Position numbers and translations under genes: made by a program. Positions 25,567 through 34,650 of a stretch of DNA of 64,000 nt are shown here, in pieces; within the stretch, counting starts at the first letter, position 1; every line of letters begins with the position of its first letter. This stretch comes from DATARH01 sp035648415 (GTDB lineage Bacteria; Pseudomonadota; Alphaproteobacteria; ATCC43930; CGMCC-115725), in NCBI GenBank assembly GCA_035648415.1, contig DASRLO010000113.1, forward strand, positions 1 to 64,000, given 5' to 3'. The notes under the pieces are model-generated. The model was not told where the DNA came from. It searched no databases and worked only from the letters and a program-made list of their open reading frames with translations.

Positions 25567-27960
25567 GTGAGGCCGTCGCGTCGCGAGGGAAAGCGTCAAC
25601 GCAGTCGGGTATGGCGCATCCTGCGCTGGACGTTGGTGACGCTCGTCGGGCTCGCGCTGTTGCTTGCCGGCGGCGGATATATAGCGCTGCGGTCGTCATT
25701 GCCGCGGGCCGCTGGCCGCGTCGTGGTCCCCGGCCTGCATGAAGAGGTCACCATCGCCCGCGACGCCGACGGCATCCCGACGATCACCGCCAAAAACGAT
25801 GACGACCTCGCTTTCGGCCTCGGCTACGCGCATGCGCAGGATCGCCTGTTCCAGATGGAGCTGCAGCGCCGCTACGGCGCGGGGCGCCTCGCCGAGCTCT
25901 TCGGCGCGGCCGCGGTGCCGATCGACACGCAGATGCGCGTCCTGGGCCTTTATCGCGCCGCCGAGGCGGCGTTTCCGCTCCTGTCGCCCGCCGTCCGCAG
26001 CGGGATCGAGGCCTACAGCGCTGGCGTCAACGCCTATATCGCCGCGCACGGCTTGCTGCTGTCGCCCGAATTTTTGCTGCTGCGCTTCAAGCCCGAGCCG
26101 TGGAAGCCGGCCGACACGCTGGTTTGGGGCAAGCTGATGGACTTCCAGCTCGGCGGCAATTACCGCGGCGAATTGCTGCGCGCCCGGCTGGCGCGGACGG
26201 TATCCGCCGACGACATGGCGTTTCTCTACCCCGACTATCCGAAGGACGCGCCGCGGACGCTGGCGGCGCTGGCCCCGCTCTATCGCCGGCTGCCGCTCGC
26301 CCGCCTCTACGCCGCCCTGCCCGAAGGGCTGGGGCCGCATTACGCCTCGAACAACTGGGTTGTCGACGGCGCTCATTCGGCAAGCGGGAAGCCACTGCTC
26401 GCCAACGATCCGCATCTCGAATTCTCGACGCCCGGCTTCTGGTATCTCGTCCGGCTCAAGACGCCGGAACACGATATCGAAGGGGGGAGTGTCGCCGGCA
26501 GCCCGCTGGTGATCATCGGCCACAACGAAAAGATCGCCTGGGGTTTCACGACCACCACCGCCGATATCGAGGATTTGTTTATCGAGAAGCTCGATCCGAA
26601 GAATTCGGGCAACTATATGGTCGCCGACGCCAGCATTCCGTTCCGGACGCGCCAGGAAACGATCGACGTACGCGACGGCAGTCCCGTGGCTCTGACGGTG
26701 CGCGCCACCCGTCACGGCCCAGTGATTTCGGACATGCTGCCGGCCGGCAGCATCGACAACGGTTATGTCCTCGCGCTCCAGGCGAGCTTTCTGGACGGCG
26801 ACGACCGCAGCGCCCAAGCGCTATGGGACATCGACCGGGCGGGCGATTGGGCGAGCTTTCGCGACGGGCTGAAAAACCTCGTCGGGCCGCCGCAGAACAT
26901 CGTCTATGCCGATACCGGCGGCACGATCGGCTTTATCGCCGCCGGCCGCATCCCGATCCGCAAGAACGGCGAAGGCTGGCTTCCGGCGCCGGGCTGGAGC
27001 GGCGACTACGATTGGCGGGGCTACATCCCGTTCGACGAGCTGCCCCAGGGGACGAACCCGGCATCCGGCTATTTCGTCAGCGCCAACAATAAGATCGTGT
27101 CGGACAATTACCCTCATTTCATCAGCCGCGACTGGGACATGCCGTCCCGCGCCGAGCGCATCGCGAAGCTGCTGGCGGCGACGCCGCTGCAATCGCCCGA
27201 CGCCAGCGCCGCGATCCAGGCTGATACGCTCTCGCTGATGGCCCGCCGCCTGGTGCCGTTAATGACGAAGGTCGTACCGTCGAACGACATGGCCCGGGAG
27301 GCGGTCGAGCGCCTGCAAGGGTGGGATTTTCACATGGACGCGGATAAGGTCGAGCCGCTGCTGTTCACTGCCTGGCTGCGCCACTTCTCGCGGGCGGTCC
27401 TCTACGCCCATCTGGGCGACGCCGCCGCCGATTATTGGGATTTGAAGCCGCAAGTGATGGAGGCCGTGCTCACCCAGCGCCCCGATTGGTGCGCCGATCC
27501 CAAAAAATCCGGCGAAACCTGCGGCACGCGTCTTGCCGAGAGCCTCGACGCCGCGCTCGACGAGCTGCGCCGCGGCTACGGCGGCGAGATGGCGCAGTGG
27601 CAATGGGGCCGCGCGCACATCGCTTATTTCCCCAATGCCGTGTTCGAGCGCGTGCCGCTGCTGCGCGACTGGCTGCGCGTGACGATCCCGACCCCCGGCG
27701 GCTACGATACCGTCAACCGGGGCCCGAGCCTCGTCCGCGACGACCAGCATCCCTACGAGCAGCGCTTCGGCGCCGGCCTCAGGATCATCACCGACATGGC
27801 GCAGACCGCAGGCTCGCGAATGATGATCGCGCCAGGCCAATCCGGAAATCCGCTGTCGCGTCACTATGCCGACCTCTTGTCGCGCTGGCGGGCCTTCGAC
27901 TGGCTGTTTCCCGCGAAGGGTCAGGCGGTCGACACCCTGACCTTGGCGCCGGCGCCATGA
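25567..27960 (+). CDS. penicillin acylase family hydrolase
   Basis: 797-residue N-terminal-nucleophile hydrolase precursor. A membrane or signal anchor at about 18-40 (LVTLVGLALLLAGGGYIAL) sends it to the periplasm. The alpha chain includes ADGIPTITAKNDDDLAFGLGYAHAQDR-type sequence. Autocleavage is expected before the Ser of ASNNWVVDGAHSASGKPLLANDPHL-type sequence (near base 26346), which becomes the nucleophile of the beta chain. It would cleave an amide such as an N-acyl amino acid, N-acyl homoserine lactone or a beta-lactam side chain; the substrate is not known. A GTG start is used. The stop overlaps the dehydratase start (ATGA). Confidence 0.9.
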   Translation: MRPSRREGKRQRSRVWRILRWTLVTLVGLALLLAGGGYIALRSSLPRAAGRVVVPGLHEEVTIARDADGIPTITAKNDDDLAFGLGYAHAQDRLFQMELQRRYGAGRLAELFGAAAVPIDTQMRVLGLYRAAEAAFPLLSPAVRSGIEAYSAGVNAYIAAHGLLLSPEFLLLRFKPEPWKPADTLVWGKLMDFQLGGNYRGELLRARLARTVSADDMAFLYPDYPKDAPRTLAALAPLYRRLPLARLYAALPEGLGPHYASNNWVVDGAHSASGKPLLANDPHLEFSTPGFWYLVRLKTPEHDIEGGSVAGSPLVIIGHNEKIAWGFTTTTADIEDLFIEKLDPKNSGNYMVADASIPFRTRQETIDVRDGSPVALTVRATRHGPVISDMLPAGSIDNGYVLALQASFLDGDDRSAQALWDIDRAGDWASFRDGLKNLVGPPQNIVYADTGGTIGFIAAGRIPIRKNGEGWLPAPGWSGDYDWRGYIPFDELPQGTNPASGYFVSANNKIVSDNYPHFISRDWDMPSRAERIAKLLAATPLQSPDASAAIQADTLSLMARRLVPLMTKVVPSNDMAREAVERLQGWDFHMDADKVEPLLFTAWLRHFSRAVLYAHLGDAAADYWDLKPQVMEAVLTQRPDWCADPKKSGETCGTRLAESLDAALDELRRGYGGEMAQWQWGRAHIAYFPNAVFERVPLLRDWLRVTIPTPGGYDTVNRGPSLVRDDQHPYEQRFGAGLRIITDMAQTAGSRMMIAPGQSGNPLSRHYADLLSRWRAFDWLFPAKGQAVDTLTLAPAP

Positions 27961-29210
27961 GCGCGCTGCCGGTCTCGCCCGCCGAAATTTGGCAGGCGCA
28001 GGCGGCGATCGCCGGCGCGGTCGCGAAGACGCCGCTCGTCCCCGCCCCGATCCTGTCGGAAGCGGCCGGCTGCGAGGTCTGGCTGAAGCTCGAAACCCAG
28101 CACCCGACCGGCTCATTTAAGGAACGCGGCGCGCTCAACAAGCTCTTGACCCTCAACGCCAACGAACGCGGCGCCGGCGTTGTCGCAATGTCGGCCGGCA
28201 ACCATGCCCAAGGCGTCGCCTACCACGCCCGCCGGCTCGGCATCCCGGCGACGATCGTGATGCCCGAGGGCACCCCCTTCACCAAGATCGACCGCACGCA
28301 GGCGCTTGGCGCGACGGTCGTCCTCAATGGCGACAGCCTTGTCGCGGCGCGCCAGGCCAGCGACGCGCTGGCCCGCGACAAGGGGCTGGTGCCGGTACAT
28401 CCCTACGACGATGCGGCGGTCATCGCCGGGCAGGGCACCATCGCGCTCGAAATGCTCGCCGACAATCCCGGTCTCGACGCGCTAATCGTGCCGGTCGGCG
28501 GCGGCGGGCTCATCTCCGGTATCGCCGTCGCGGCCAAGGCGCTCAAGCCGCAGCTCGCGATCTTCGGCGTGCAATCGGCGCTTTATCCGTCGATGGCCGA
28601 CGCGCTGCACGGCAACTCCCCCGACATCGGCGCCGCCGGCGCGACCCTCGCCGAAGGCATCGCCGTCAAGGAGCCGGGCACGCTCACCCGCCGCATCGTC
28701 GCGGCGCTCGTCAGCGACATTGTGCTGGTCGACGACACCCGGATCGAGGCCGCGATCGAGCATCTGATCGACCGCGAGAAGCTGGTCGCCGAGGGCGCCG
28801 GCGCCGCCGGGGTCGCCGCGCTGCTCGCCAACCCCGAGCGCTTTCGCGGCAAACGGGTGGGCATCGTCATCACCGGCGGCAACATCGACGCGCGACTCCT
28901 CGCCTCGGTGCTGATGCGCGGGCTGGTGCGCGAGGGATGCCTTGTCTGCCTGCGCTCGGAACTGCCGGATGTGCCGGGCGCGCTGTCGCGGCTCTCCGCC
29001 GTCATCGGCGGCCACGGCGGCAACATCGTCGAGGTCCGCCACCAGCGCCTGTTCCAGGACGCCTCGGTCAAGCGCGCCGAGCTCGACGTCGTCATCGAAA
29101 CGCAGAACCGCCGACATGTCGCGGCGATCGTCGCCGGGCTGATCGCCGCCGGCTTCCCGACCGAGTTGTTGTCGGCCACGGGCGGCGGCGCGCCGCTTAC
29201 GGCTCCGTAG
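27957..29210 (+). CDS. threonine ammonia-lyase with C-terminal ACT domain
   Basis: 417-residue PLP fold-type II enzyme that deaminates threonine (or serine) to 2-oxobutyrate and ammonia. The PLP lysine is in PTGSFKERGALN. MSAGNHAQGVAYHA and the glycine loop VPVGGGGLISGIAVA bind the cofactor. The C-terminal ACT domain (about 340-417, LRSELPDVPGALSRLSAVIGGHG) is that of the shorter catabolic/TdcB-like form, not the long IlvA form with two ACT-like repeats. It is coupled by ATGA to the acylase gene, which suggests the acylase product could feed it. It overlaps the converging membrane protein gene by 14 bases. Confidence 0.88.
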   Translation: MSALPVSPAEIWQAQAAIAGAVAKTPLVPAPILSEAAGCEVWLKLETQHPTGSFKERGALNKLLTLNANERGAGVVAMSAGNHAQGVAYHARRLGIPATIVMPEGTPFTKIDRTQALGATVVLNGDSLVAARQASDALARDKGLVPVHPYDDAAVIAGQGTIALEMLADNPGLDALIVPVGGGGLISGIAVAAKALKPQLAIFGVQSALYPSMADALHGNSPDIGAAGATLAEGIAVKEPGTLTRRIVAALVSDIVLVDDTRIEAAIEHLIDREKLVAEGAGAAGVAALLANPERFRGKRVGIVITGGNIDARLLASVLMRGLVREGCLVCLRSELPDVPGALSRLSAVIGGHGGNIVEVRHQRLFQDASVKRAELDVVIETQNRRHVAAIVAGLIAAGFPTELLSATGGGAPLTAP

Positions 29211-30492
29211 CGTCGACCGGCGCGACCAGGACGCGGTCGACGCGACGGCCGTCCATCTCGACCACCTCGAAGCGGAAGGCGCCGGCGATCACCCGATCGG
29301 CGACCATCGGCACGCGGTTGAGCCGCGCCATGAGATAGCCGCCGAGCGTATGGAAGTCCGCGTCTTCGCCGGGCAGATGCGAGAGCCGCAGCGCCTGCTT
29401 TACCTCGTCGAGCGCGACCATGCCGTCGAACAGCCAGCTACCGTCGTCGCGATGGACGACGCGCGGGTCGGCGTCGATTCCGCCGGGCAGCTCGCCGACC
29501 AGCGCCTGCAAAATGTCATGCAGCGTCACCAAGCCTTCGAGATCGCCGTATTCGTCGACGACCAGGGCCATTGACTCTCCGGTCGATTTGAACACCTCCA
29601 GCGCGCGCAGCACCGTGACCGTATTCGGCAGGAACAGCGGCGTACGCAACGCCGCGCGCACGTCGAACCCGGCGCCGGTCAACGAAGCGTCGTACAGATC
29701 CTTGACCTGGACGATCCCGGCGAGCTGGTGGGTCCCGCCCTGCACCACGGGAAAGCGCGAGAAGGCGCTGTCGTGAATGTGCTTGCGGAGCTCCTCGACG
29801 GGATCGTCGAGATCGAGGAACTCGATCTGGGTGCGCGGCGTCATCACCGCGCTGACCCGGCGGTCGCCAAGCCGCAAGGCCATCTCGACGATCGCGGTTT
29901 CGGCCGGCGGGATGTGGCCGGCGGCGACACCCTCGCGCAGCAGAAAGCTGATCTCCTCGTCCGTTACCGCCGTCGGCTCGCCGCGGATCGGGATGAGCTT
30001 GAGGATCAGGTCGGCCGATAGGCTGAGCAGCCATTCGATCGGCGTGCCGGCGACCGCGAGGGCGCGCATGAAGCGCGCCAGATGGCTGGCGATGCCCTCG
30101 GCATCGGCCAGCGCGATACGCTTCGGCACCAGTTCGCCGAGGATCAGCGAGAAATAGGCGATGCCGATCACCACCACGGCCATCGCGGCGACATGCGCGT
30201 AGCCCTCGAAGCCGGGCAGCGTCGCGAAATACTTTTCGAGCGGGTCGCCGAGCGTAGCCTGGCCGAACGTACCCGACAGGATGGCGATGACCGTGACGCC
30301 GATCTGCACCGTCGCCAGCAGCCGCGACGGGTCGGCCTTGAGTTCGATCGCCGCTTGCGCCCCGGCGCTGCCCTCGCCGGCCAAAGGCTGCAAGCGCGCC
30401 GGCCGCGCCGAAACCAGCGCGATTTCCGCCATCGCGAAAAAGCCGTTCAGCAGGATGAGGAAAAAGATGATCGAGAGGTGCAGCAACAGCAT
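29197..30492 (-). CDS. CNNM/CorC-type hemolysin family membrane protein
   Basis: 431 residues. An N-terminal CNNM (DUF21) transmembrane domain with about four helices (LHLSIIFFLILLNGFFAMAE, VAAMAVVVIGIAYFSLILGE) is followed by a pair of CBS domains (SAVMTPRTQIEFLDL, MALVVDEYGDLEGLVTLHDI) and a C-terminal CorC_HlyC domain (LGGYLMARLNRVP). Members are linked to Mg2+/Co2+ efflux or homeostasis. The start at 30492 (MLLLHLS) has GGGGG upstream, and the hydrophobic N-terminus fits the family. A longer frame upstream runs through a repeat and is discarded. Confidence 0.88.
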   Translation of the reverse strand: MLLLHLSIIFFLILLNGFFAMAEIALVSARPARLQPLAGEGSAGAQAAIELKADPSRLLATVQIGVTVIAILSGTFGQATLGDPLEKYFATLPGFEGYAHVAAMAVVVIGIAYFSLILGELVPKRIALADAEGIASHLARFMRALAVAGTPIEWLLSLSADLILKLIPIRGEPTAVTDEEISFLLREGVAAGHIPPAETAIVEMALRLGDRRVSAVMTPRTQIEFLDLDDPVEELRKHIHDSAFSRFPVVQGGTHQLAGIVQVKDLYDASLTGAGFDVRAALRTPLFLPNTVTVLRALEVFKSTGESMALVVDEYGDLEGLVTLHDILQALVGELPGGIDADPRVVHRDDGSWLFDGMVALDEVKQALRLSHLPGEDADFHTLGGYLMARLNRVPMVADRVIAGAFRFEVVEMDGRRVDRVLVAPVDATEP

Positions 30493-30546
30493 CGCAACCC
30501 CCTGGCCAGACAGGCTTGTAATCCTAATGGTCGGAATACAGCCTTT

Positions 30547-30617
30547 GGCCGGGCTAGGCCCGGCCATCCACGAATTTTTCTCGTTGCAAGAGGTGGATGG
30601 CCGGATCAAGTCCGGCC
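30547..30617. repeat. paired REP-like palindromes
   Basis: Two palindromes, GGCCGGGC-TAG-GCCCGGCC (30547-30565) and GGCCGGA-TCAAG-TCCGGCC (30599-30617), are joined by an inverted pair GGCCATCCAC/GTGGATGGCC (30562-30571 with 30593-30602). The whole is an imperfect large inverted repeat between rpsD and the CNNM gene. This resembles the BIME-type repeats common between alphaproteobacterial genes. It lies 20 bases past the rpsD stop and may protect or end that mRNA. Confidence 0.75.
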
Positions 30618-30636
30618 AAGGCCGGTTTGCGACGGC

Positions 30637-31251
30637 TCAGCGCGAATAGAATTCGACGACGAGGTTCGGCTCCATCGTCACCGGATAGGGCACGTCGGCG
30701 AGTTTCGGCGCGCGGATGAACTTGCCGCGCATCCGCTCATGGTCGATCTCGAGGTAATCGGGCACGTCGCGCTCGCTCGACTGGGTCGCCTCGATGACGA
30801 CCGCCATCTCCTTCGCCTTTGGCCTGAGCTCGATCTCGTCCCCGTCGCTCAGCTTGGCCGAGCCGATGTTGAGCCGCTTGCCGTTGACCAGCACGTGACC
30901 GTGGTTGATCAGCTGGCGGGCGGCGAACGGGGTCGGCGCCAGCTTCATGCGGTAGACCACCGCATCGAGGCGGCGCTCAAGCAGTTCGACCAAATTCTCG
31001 CCGGTGTCGCCGCGCCGCCGCACCGCCTCTTCATAGAGCCGGCGGAACTGGCGCTCGCCGATATTGGCGTAATAGCCTTTGAACTTCTGCTTGGCGGCGA
31101 GTTGCGTCCCGTAATCGGACGGCTTCTTGCGGCGTTGGCCATGTTGGCCCGGTCCGTATTCGCGACGGTTCAGCGGGCTTTTCGCGCGTCCCCACAAATT
31201 GACGCCGAGGCGGCGATTGATCTTGTACTTCGACTCCGTGCGCTTGCTCAT
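30637..31251 (-). CDS. rpsD: 30S ribosomal protein S4
   Basis: 204 residues, full length. Primary 16S rRNA-binding protein that starts 5'-domain assembly of the small subunit. The start MSKRTESKYKINRRLG and the S4 RNA-binding domain (LERRLDAVVYRMKLAPTPFAARQLINHGHVLVNGK) are clear. It stands alone here and not in the alpha operon, as is usual in alphaproteobacteria. A good sigma-70-type promoter lies 104-131 bases upstream. Confidence 0.97.
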   Translation of the reverse strand: MSKRTESKYKINRRLGVNLWGRAKSPLNRREYGPGQHGQRRKKPSDYGTQLAAKQKFKGYYANIGERQFRRLYEEAVRRRGDTGENLVELLERRLDAVVYRMKLAPTPFAARQLINHGHVLVNGKRLNIGSAKLSDGDEIELRPKAKEMAVVIEATQSSERDVPDYLEIDHERMRGKFIRAPKLADVPYPVTMEPNLVVEFYSR

Positions 31252-31354
31252 GCGCGTTGACTCCGTTTCCGGTTCTTTGTTGTCCCAATAGTGCCACCGC
31301 CGCGTCGCCGCCCGGAGGCCGGGGCTTTCGCCCGCATTTTTGGGAAGAGCGCGC

Positions 31355-31382
31355 ACTATATTCGGCGCGCGCGGGAAGTCAA
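31355..31382 (-). promoter_or_regulatory. promoter of rpsD
   Basis: On the minus strand TTGACT (31382-31377) and TATAGT (31360-31355) are separated by 16 bases and match the housekeeping consensus at five of six positions each. This would start transcription near 31348, about 97 bases before the rpsD ATG, leaving a leader that may carry an autoregulatory S4 site. Confidence 0.65.
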
Positions 31383-31445
31383 TTTCAGCGGGTCATGACG
31401 GCTTTGCTGTTCTCGCTGATATTTGCAGGGAATTTACAGCTGCGC

Positions 31446-33263
31446 CTATACCGCCGCGGCGGTGCGGCTGGCGCGCTTGCGGTCGTTGGCGTCGAGCAGG
31501 CGCTTGCGCAGGCGGATCGCCTTGGGGGTCACCTCGACCAGCTCGTCATCGGCGATATAGGCGATCGCCTCCTCGAGGCTCATCTGGATGGGCGGCGTGA
31601 GGCGGACCGCTTCGTCCTTCGAAGTGGTGCGGATGTTGGTGAGCTGCTTGCCTTTCGCCGGATTGACGTCGAGGTCGTTGTCGCGGCTGTGCGCGCCGAT
31701 GACCATGCCGGGATAGATCGCCTCGCCCGGCGTGACGAACATGGCGCCCCGCTCTTCGAGGTTCCACAACGCATAAGCGACCGCCGCGCCGCCCGCCGTC
31801 GAAATCAGCACGCCGTTGATCCGCCCCTCGACCGGCCCCTTGTAGGGCGCGTAGCCGTGGAAGATGCGGCTCATCACGCCGCTGCCGCGGGTGTCGGTCA
31901 GGAATTCGCCGTGATAGCCGATAAGGCCGCGCGTCGGCGCGAGGAAGGTCAGGCGCAGCTTGCCGCCGCCCGAGGGACGCATGTCCTGCATCTCGGCCTT
32001 GCGGCGGCTCATCTTCTCGACGACGATCCCGGCGTATTCCTCATCGACGTCGACAAAGACCTCCTCGACCGGCTCCAGCCGCTGCCCGGCCTCGGTCTTG
32101 AACAGCACGCGGGGGCGCGAGATCGACAGCTCGAACCCCTCGCGCCGCATCGTCTCGATCAGCACGCCGAGCTGCAATTCGCCGCGCCCCGAAACCTCGA
32201 CCGCGTCCCGCTGCGCGCTCTCGCGCACGCCGATCGCGACATTGCCCTCGGCCTCGCGGTAGAGCCGCTCGGCGATCATCCGCGACGTCACCTTGGACCC
32301 CTCGCGCCCCGCCAGCGGGCTGTCGTTGACCGAGAACGTCATCGCCAGGGTCGGCGGGTCGATCGGGTCGGCGGCGAGCGCGGTCGTCACCTCGAGCGCG
32401 CACAGCGTGTCGGCGACCGTCGTCTCCGCCAGACCGGCGACCGCGATGATGTCGCCGGCGCGCGCTTCCTCGACCGGCTGCCGTTCGAGGCCGCGATACG
32501 CCAGCAGCTTGGTGAGCCGCGCCTGCTCGATGACCCGCCCGTCGCGCGCCAGCGACTTGACCGGCATGTTGATCCGGGCGACACCCGAATGGATGAGCCC
32601 GGTCAGCACCCGCCCGACATACGGGTCGTAGTCGAGCGTCGTCGCCAGCATCGCGAACGGCGCATCGGGATCGGCCCGCGGCGGCGGCACGTGCGCCACG
32701 ATCAGGTCGAAGAGCGGCGCCAGGTCGCGCCGCGGCGCGCCCAATTCGGCGACCGCCCAGCCGTTGCGCCCGGAGGCGAACAGCGTCGGGAAATCGAGCT
32801 GGTGCTCGTCCGCCTCCAGCAGCGCGAACAGGTCGAAGATCTCGTTGTGCACCGCCTCGGCGCGGGCGTCGGGACGGTCAACCTTGTTGATGACGACGAT
32901 CGGCCGCAGACCCCGGCGCAGCGCCTTGGCGACGACGAATTTGGTCTGCGGCATCGGCCCTTCGGCGGCGTCGACCAGCACCAGCACACCGTCGACCATG
33001 CTGAGGATGCGCTCGACCTCGCCGCCGAAATCGGCGTGGCCGGGGGTGTCGACGATGTTGATCCTGACATCACCCCAGGTCAGCGAGGTGCATTTCGCCA
33101 GGATCGTGATGCCGCGCTCGCGCTCCAGTTCGTTCGAGTCGAGCGCGCGGTCGGCGACCTGCTGGTTGGCGCGGAACATGCCGGATTGGCGCAGGAGCTG
33201 ATCGACCAGGGTGGTCTTGCCGTGGTCGACATGCGCGATGATCGCGATATTGCGGATATCCAT
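31446..33263 (-). CDS. typA: translational GTPase TypA/BipA
   Basis: 605-residue ribosome-associated GTPase of the EF-G/LepA superfamily, involved in ribosome assembly and stress adaptation. G1 is AHVDHGKTTLVDQLL, G2/G3 are ERERGITILAK and DTPGHADFGGEVERIL, and G4 is NKVDRPDARAEAV. The C-terminal TypA-specific block contains GYAPYKGPVEGRINGVLIST and GMVIGAHSRDNDLDVNPAKG. The start at 33263 (MDIRNIAIIAHVDHG) agrees with homologues. The frame runs open far upstream through the kinase gene, which is not coding in this frame. Confidence 0.96.
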   Translation of the reverse strand: MDIRNIAIIAHVDHGKTTLVDQLLRQSGMFRANQQVADRALDSNELERERGITILAKCTSLTWGDVRINIVDTPGHADFGGEVERILSMVDGVLVLVDAAEGPMPQTKFVVAKALRRGLRPIVVINKVDRPDARAEAVHNEIFDLFALLEADEHQLDFPTLFASGRNGWAVAELGAPRRDLAPLFDLIVAHVPPPRADPDAPFAMLATTLDYDPYVGRVLTGLIHSGVARINMPVKSLARDGRVIEQARLTKLLAYRGLERQPVEEARAGDIIAVAGLAETTVADTLCALEVTTALAADPIDPPTLAMTFSVNDSPLAGREGSKVTSRMIAERLYREAEGNVAIGVRESAQRDAVEVSGRGELQLGVLIETMRREGFELSISRPRVLFKTEAGQRLEPVEEVFVDVDEEYAGIVVEKMSRRKAEMQDMRPSGGGKLRLTFLAPTRGLIGYHGEFLTDTRGSGVMSRIFHGYAPYKGPVEGRINGVLISTAGGAAVAYALWNLEERGAMFVTPGEAIYPGMVIGAHSRDNDLDVNPAKGKQLTNIRTTSKDEAVRLTPPIQMSLEEAIAYIADDELVEVTPKAIRLRKRLLDANDRKRASRTAAAV

Positions 33264-33298
33264 GGTCACGAGTACGCGCGAACCCCTTCCGGCGGCAC

Positions 33299-34294
33299 CT
33301 ACACCAGGCCGGCGGAGGCGACGAGTTTGTCCAGCGCGGCCTCGGGCCGGGCGCCGACATGGCTGATGATTTCGGCAGCGCACAAGCTGCCAATCGCTCC
33401 ACAGATGGGAAGCGGGAGGCCGCGGGTCAAGCCGAACAGGACACCGGCGGCATAGAGATCGCCGGCGCCGGTGGTGTCGACGGCGCGGGCGACCGGGGCC
33501 GCGGCGATCTTGTGCGCGGCGCCATCGGCGAGGATCACGCTGCCCGCTTCGCTCCGCGTCAGCGCGGCGATCTTGACGTGGCCGCGCACCGCCACGGCGG
33601 CCGCCTCGAAATCCTGCGTCTCGTAGAGCGAGCAGATTTCGGCCTCGTTGGCGAACAGGATATCGACCTCGCCGGACACCAGGTCGCGAAAATCGTCGCG
33701 ATGCCGCCCGACGCAGAACGGGTCGGAGAGGCTCAGCGCGACCAGCCTTCCGGCCTCGTGCGCCAATGACGCCGCCTTGCGGAATGCTTTCTTGGCGCGC
33801 GGCGGATCGAAAAGATAGCCTTCGAGATAGGTGATCCGCGCGGCGGCGATCGTCGCCGAATCGATGTCCTCGGGTCCCAGACTGACGCAGGCGCCGAGAT
33901 AGGTGCCCATCGTGCGCTGTCCGTCGGCGGTGACGAGGATGAGGCACCGTGCGGTCCCCGGACCCTCGGTCGCGGGCGGCGTGTCGAAGCGAAGGCCGAG
34001 CGCGGTGATGTCGTGGCGATAGATCGCGCCCAGCGCATCGTCGCGCACCTTGCCGATATAGGCGCCGCCGCCGCCCAGGGAGGCGATGCCGGCCATCGTG
34101 TTGCCGGCGGATCCGCCCGAGCTTTCGATGCCGTCGCCCATGCGGCCGTAGAGCGCGTCGGCGCGGGCCGCGTCGATCAGGGTCATCGCGCCTTTGGCGA
34201 AGCCCTCGGCGGCGAGAAACGCTTCGTCGGCATGCGCGATGACATCGACGATCGCGTTGCCGATCCCGGCGACATCGAGTGTGGCGGCGTTCAT
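33299..34294 (-). CDS. PfkB-family carbohydrate kinase, adenosine kinase-like
   Basis: 331-residue ribokinase-fold sugar kinase. SSGGSAGNTMAGIASLGGGGAYIG is the PfkB signature 1 region. DTTGAGDLYAAGVLFGL is signature 2, with the catalytic Asp and the anion hole. The N-terminus DVAGIGNAIVDVIAHADEAFL is typical of the alphaproteobacterial adenosine kinase group, so phosphorylation of adenosine to AMP is the best guess; another nucleoside or sugar is possible. The start at 34294 (MNAATLDV) is chosen; an ATG at 34306 is also in frame. typA follows 35 bases downstream on the same strand. Confidence 0.85.
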   Translation of the reverse strand: MNAATLDVAGIGNAIVDVIAHADEAFLAAEGFAKGAMTLIDAARADALYGRMGDGIESSGGSAGNTMAGIASLGGGGAYIGKVRDDALGAIYRHDITALGLRFDTPPATEGPGTARCLILVTADGQRTMGTYLGACVSLGPEDIDSATIAAARITYLEGYLFDPPRAKKAFRKAASLAHEAGRLVALSLSDPFCVGRHRDDFRDLVSGEVDILFANEAEICSLYETQDFEAAAVAVRGHVKIAALTRSEAGSVILADGAAHKIAAAPVARAVDTTGAGDLYAAGVLFGLTRGLPLPICGAIGSLCAAEIISHVGARPEAALDKLVASAGLV

Positions 34295-34331
34295 CCGCTG
34301 TCCCATGATTGCGAGAAAAGAAAAGCGGCGC

Positions 34332-34359
34332 AGTATAGGAACCTCCGCCGCCGCGACAA
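34332..34359 (-). promoter_or_regulatory. promoter of the kinase-typA pair
   Basis: On the minus strand TTGTCG (34359-34354) and TATACT (34337-34332) are 16 bases apart. Transcription would start near 34325, just ahead of the kinase gene. The rest of the 356-base divergent gap (34295-34650) holds no supported gene; it must also contain the bactofilin promoter, which I cannot identify. Confidence 0.5.
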
Positions 34360-34650
34360 GCGCGCCCGCCGTGTCCGCACACTCGCCCCGATCGGACCCG
34401 ATTCGCCGAAGCCCGCGCCGCCCGCTCCCGACCGTGCCGGTGGATCGAATTCCTAACCTATTGGCATTGCCGGTTTCCCTCCGGGTGCGGGGGATGAAAC
34501 CTTTTGTTTTCACCGCCCTCAACGGATATGTTTCCAGGCGAGGGGCAGTTTGAGGTGGTCGCGTCGAGACGGCTCCGCGCACTTCGAGTGGTGCGGCCTT
34601 TTGGTCGTAGCCGATACGCCCGATAGCTCATTTGTGGGGGTGCGGCATCC

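Noticed and set aside
31257..33455. A 732-codon frame antisense to typA
   Set aside because: Shadow of typA, with no family features and a composition dominated by Arg, Asp and Gly.
31446..34382. Reading typA as a 978-residue fusion with upstream sequence
   Set aside because: The upstream part is the kinase gene read in the wrong frame. TypA homologues begin at MDIRNIAIIAHVDHG (33263).
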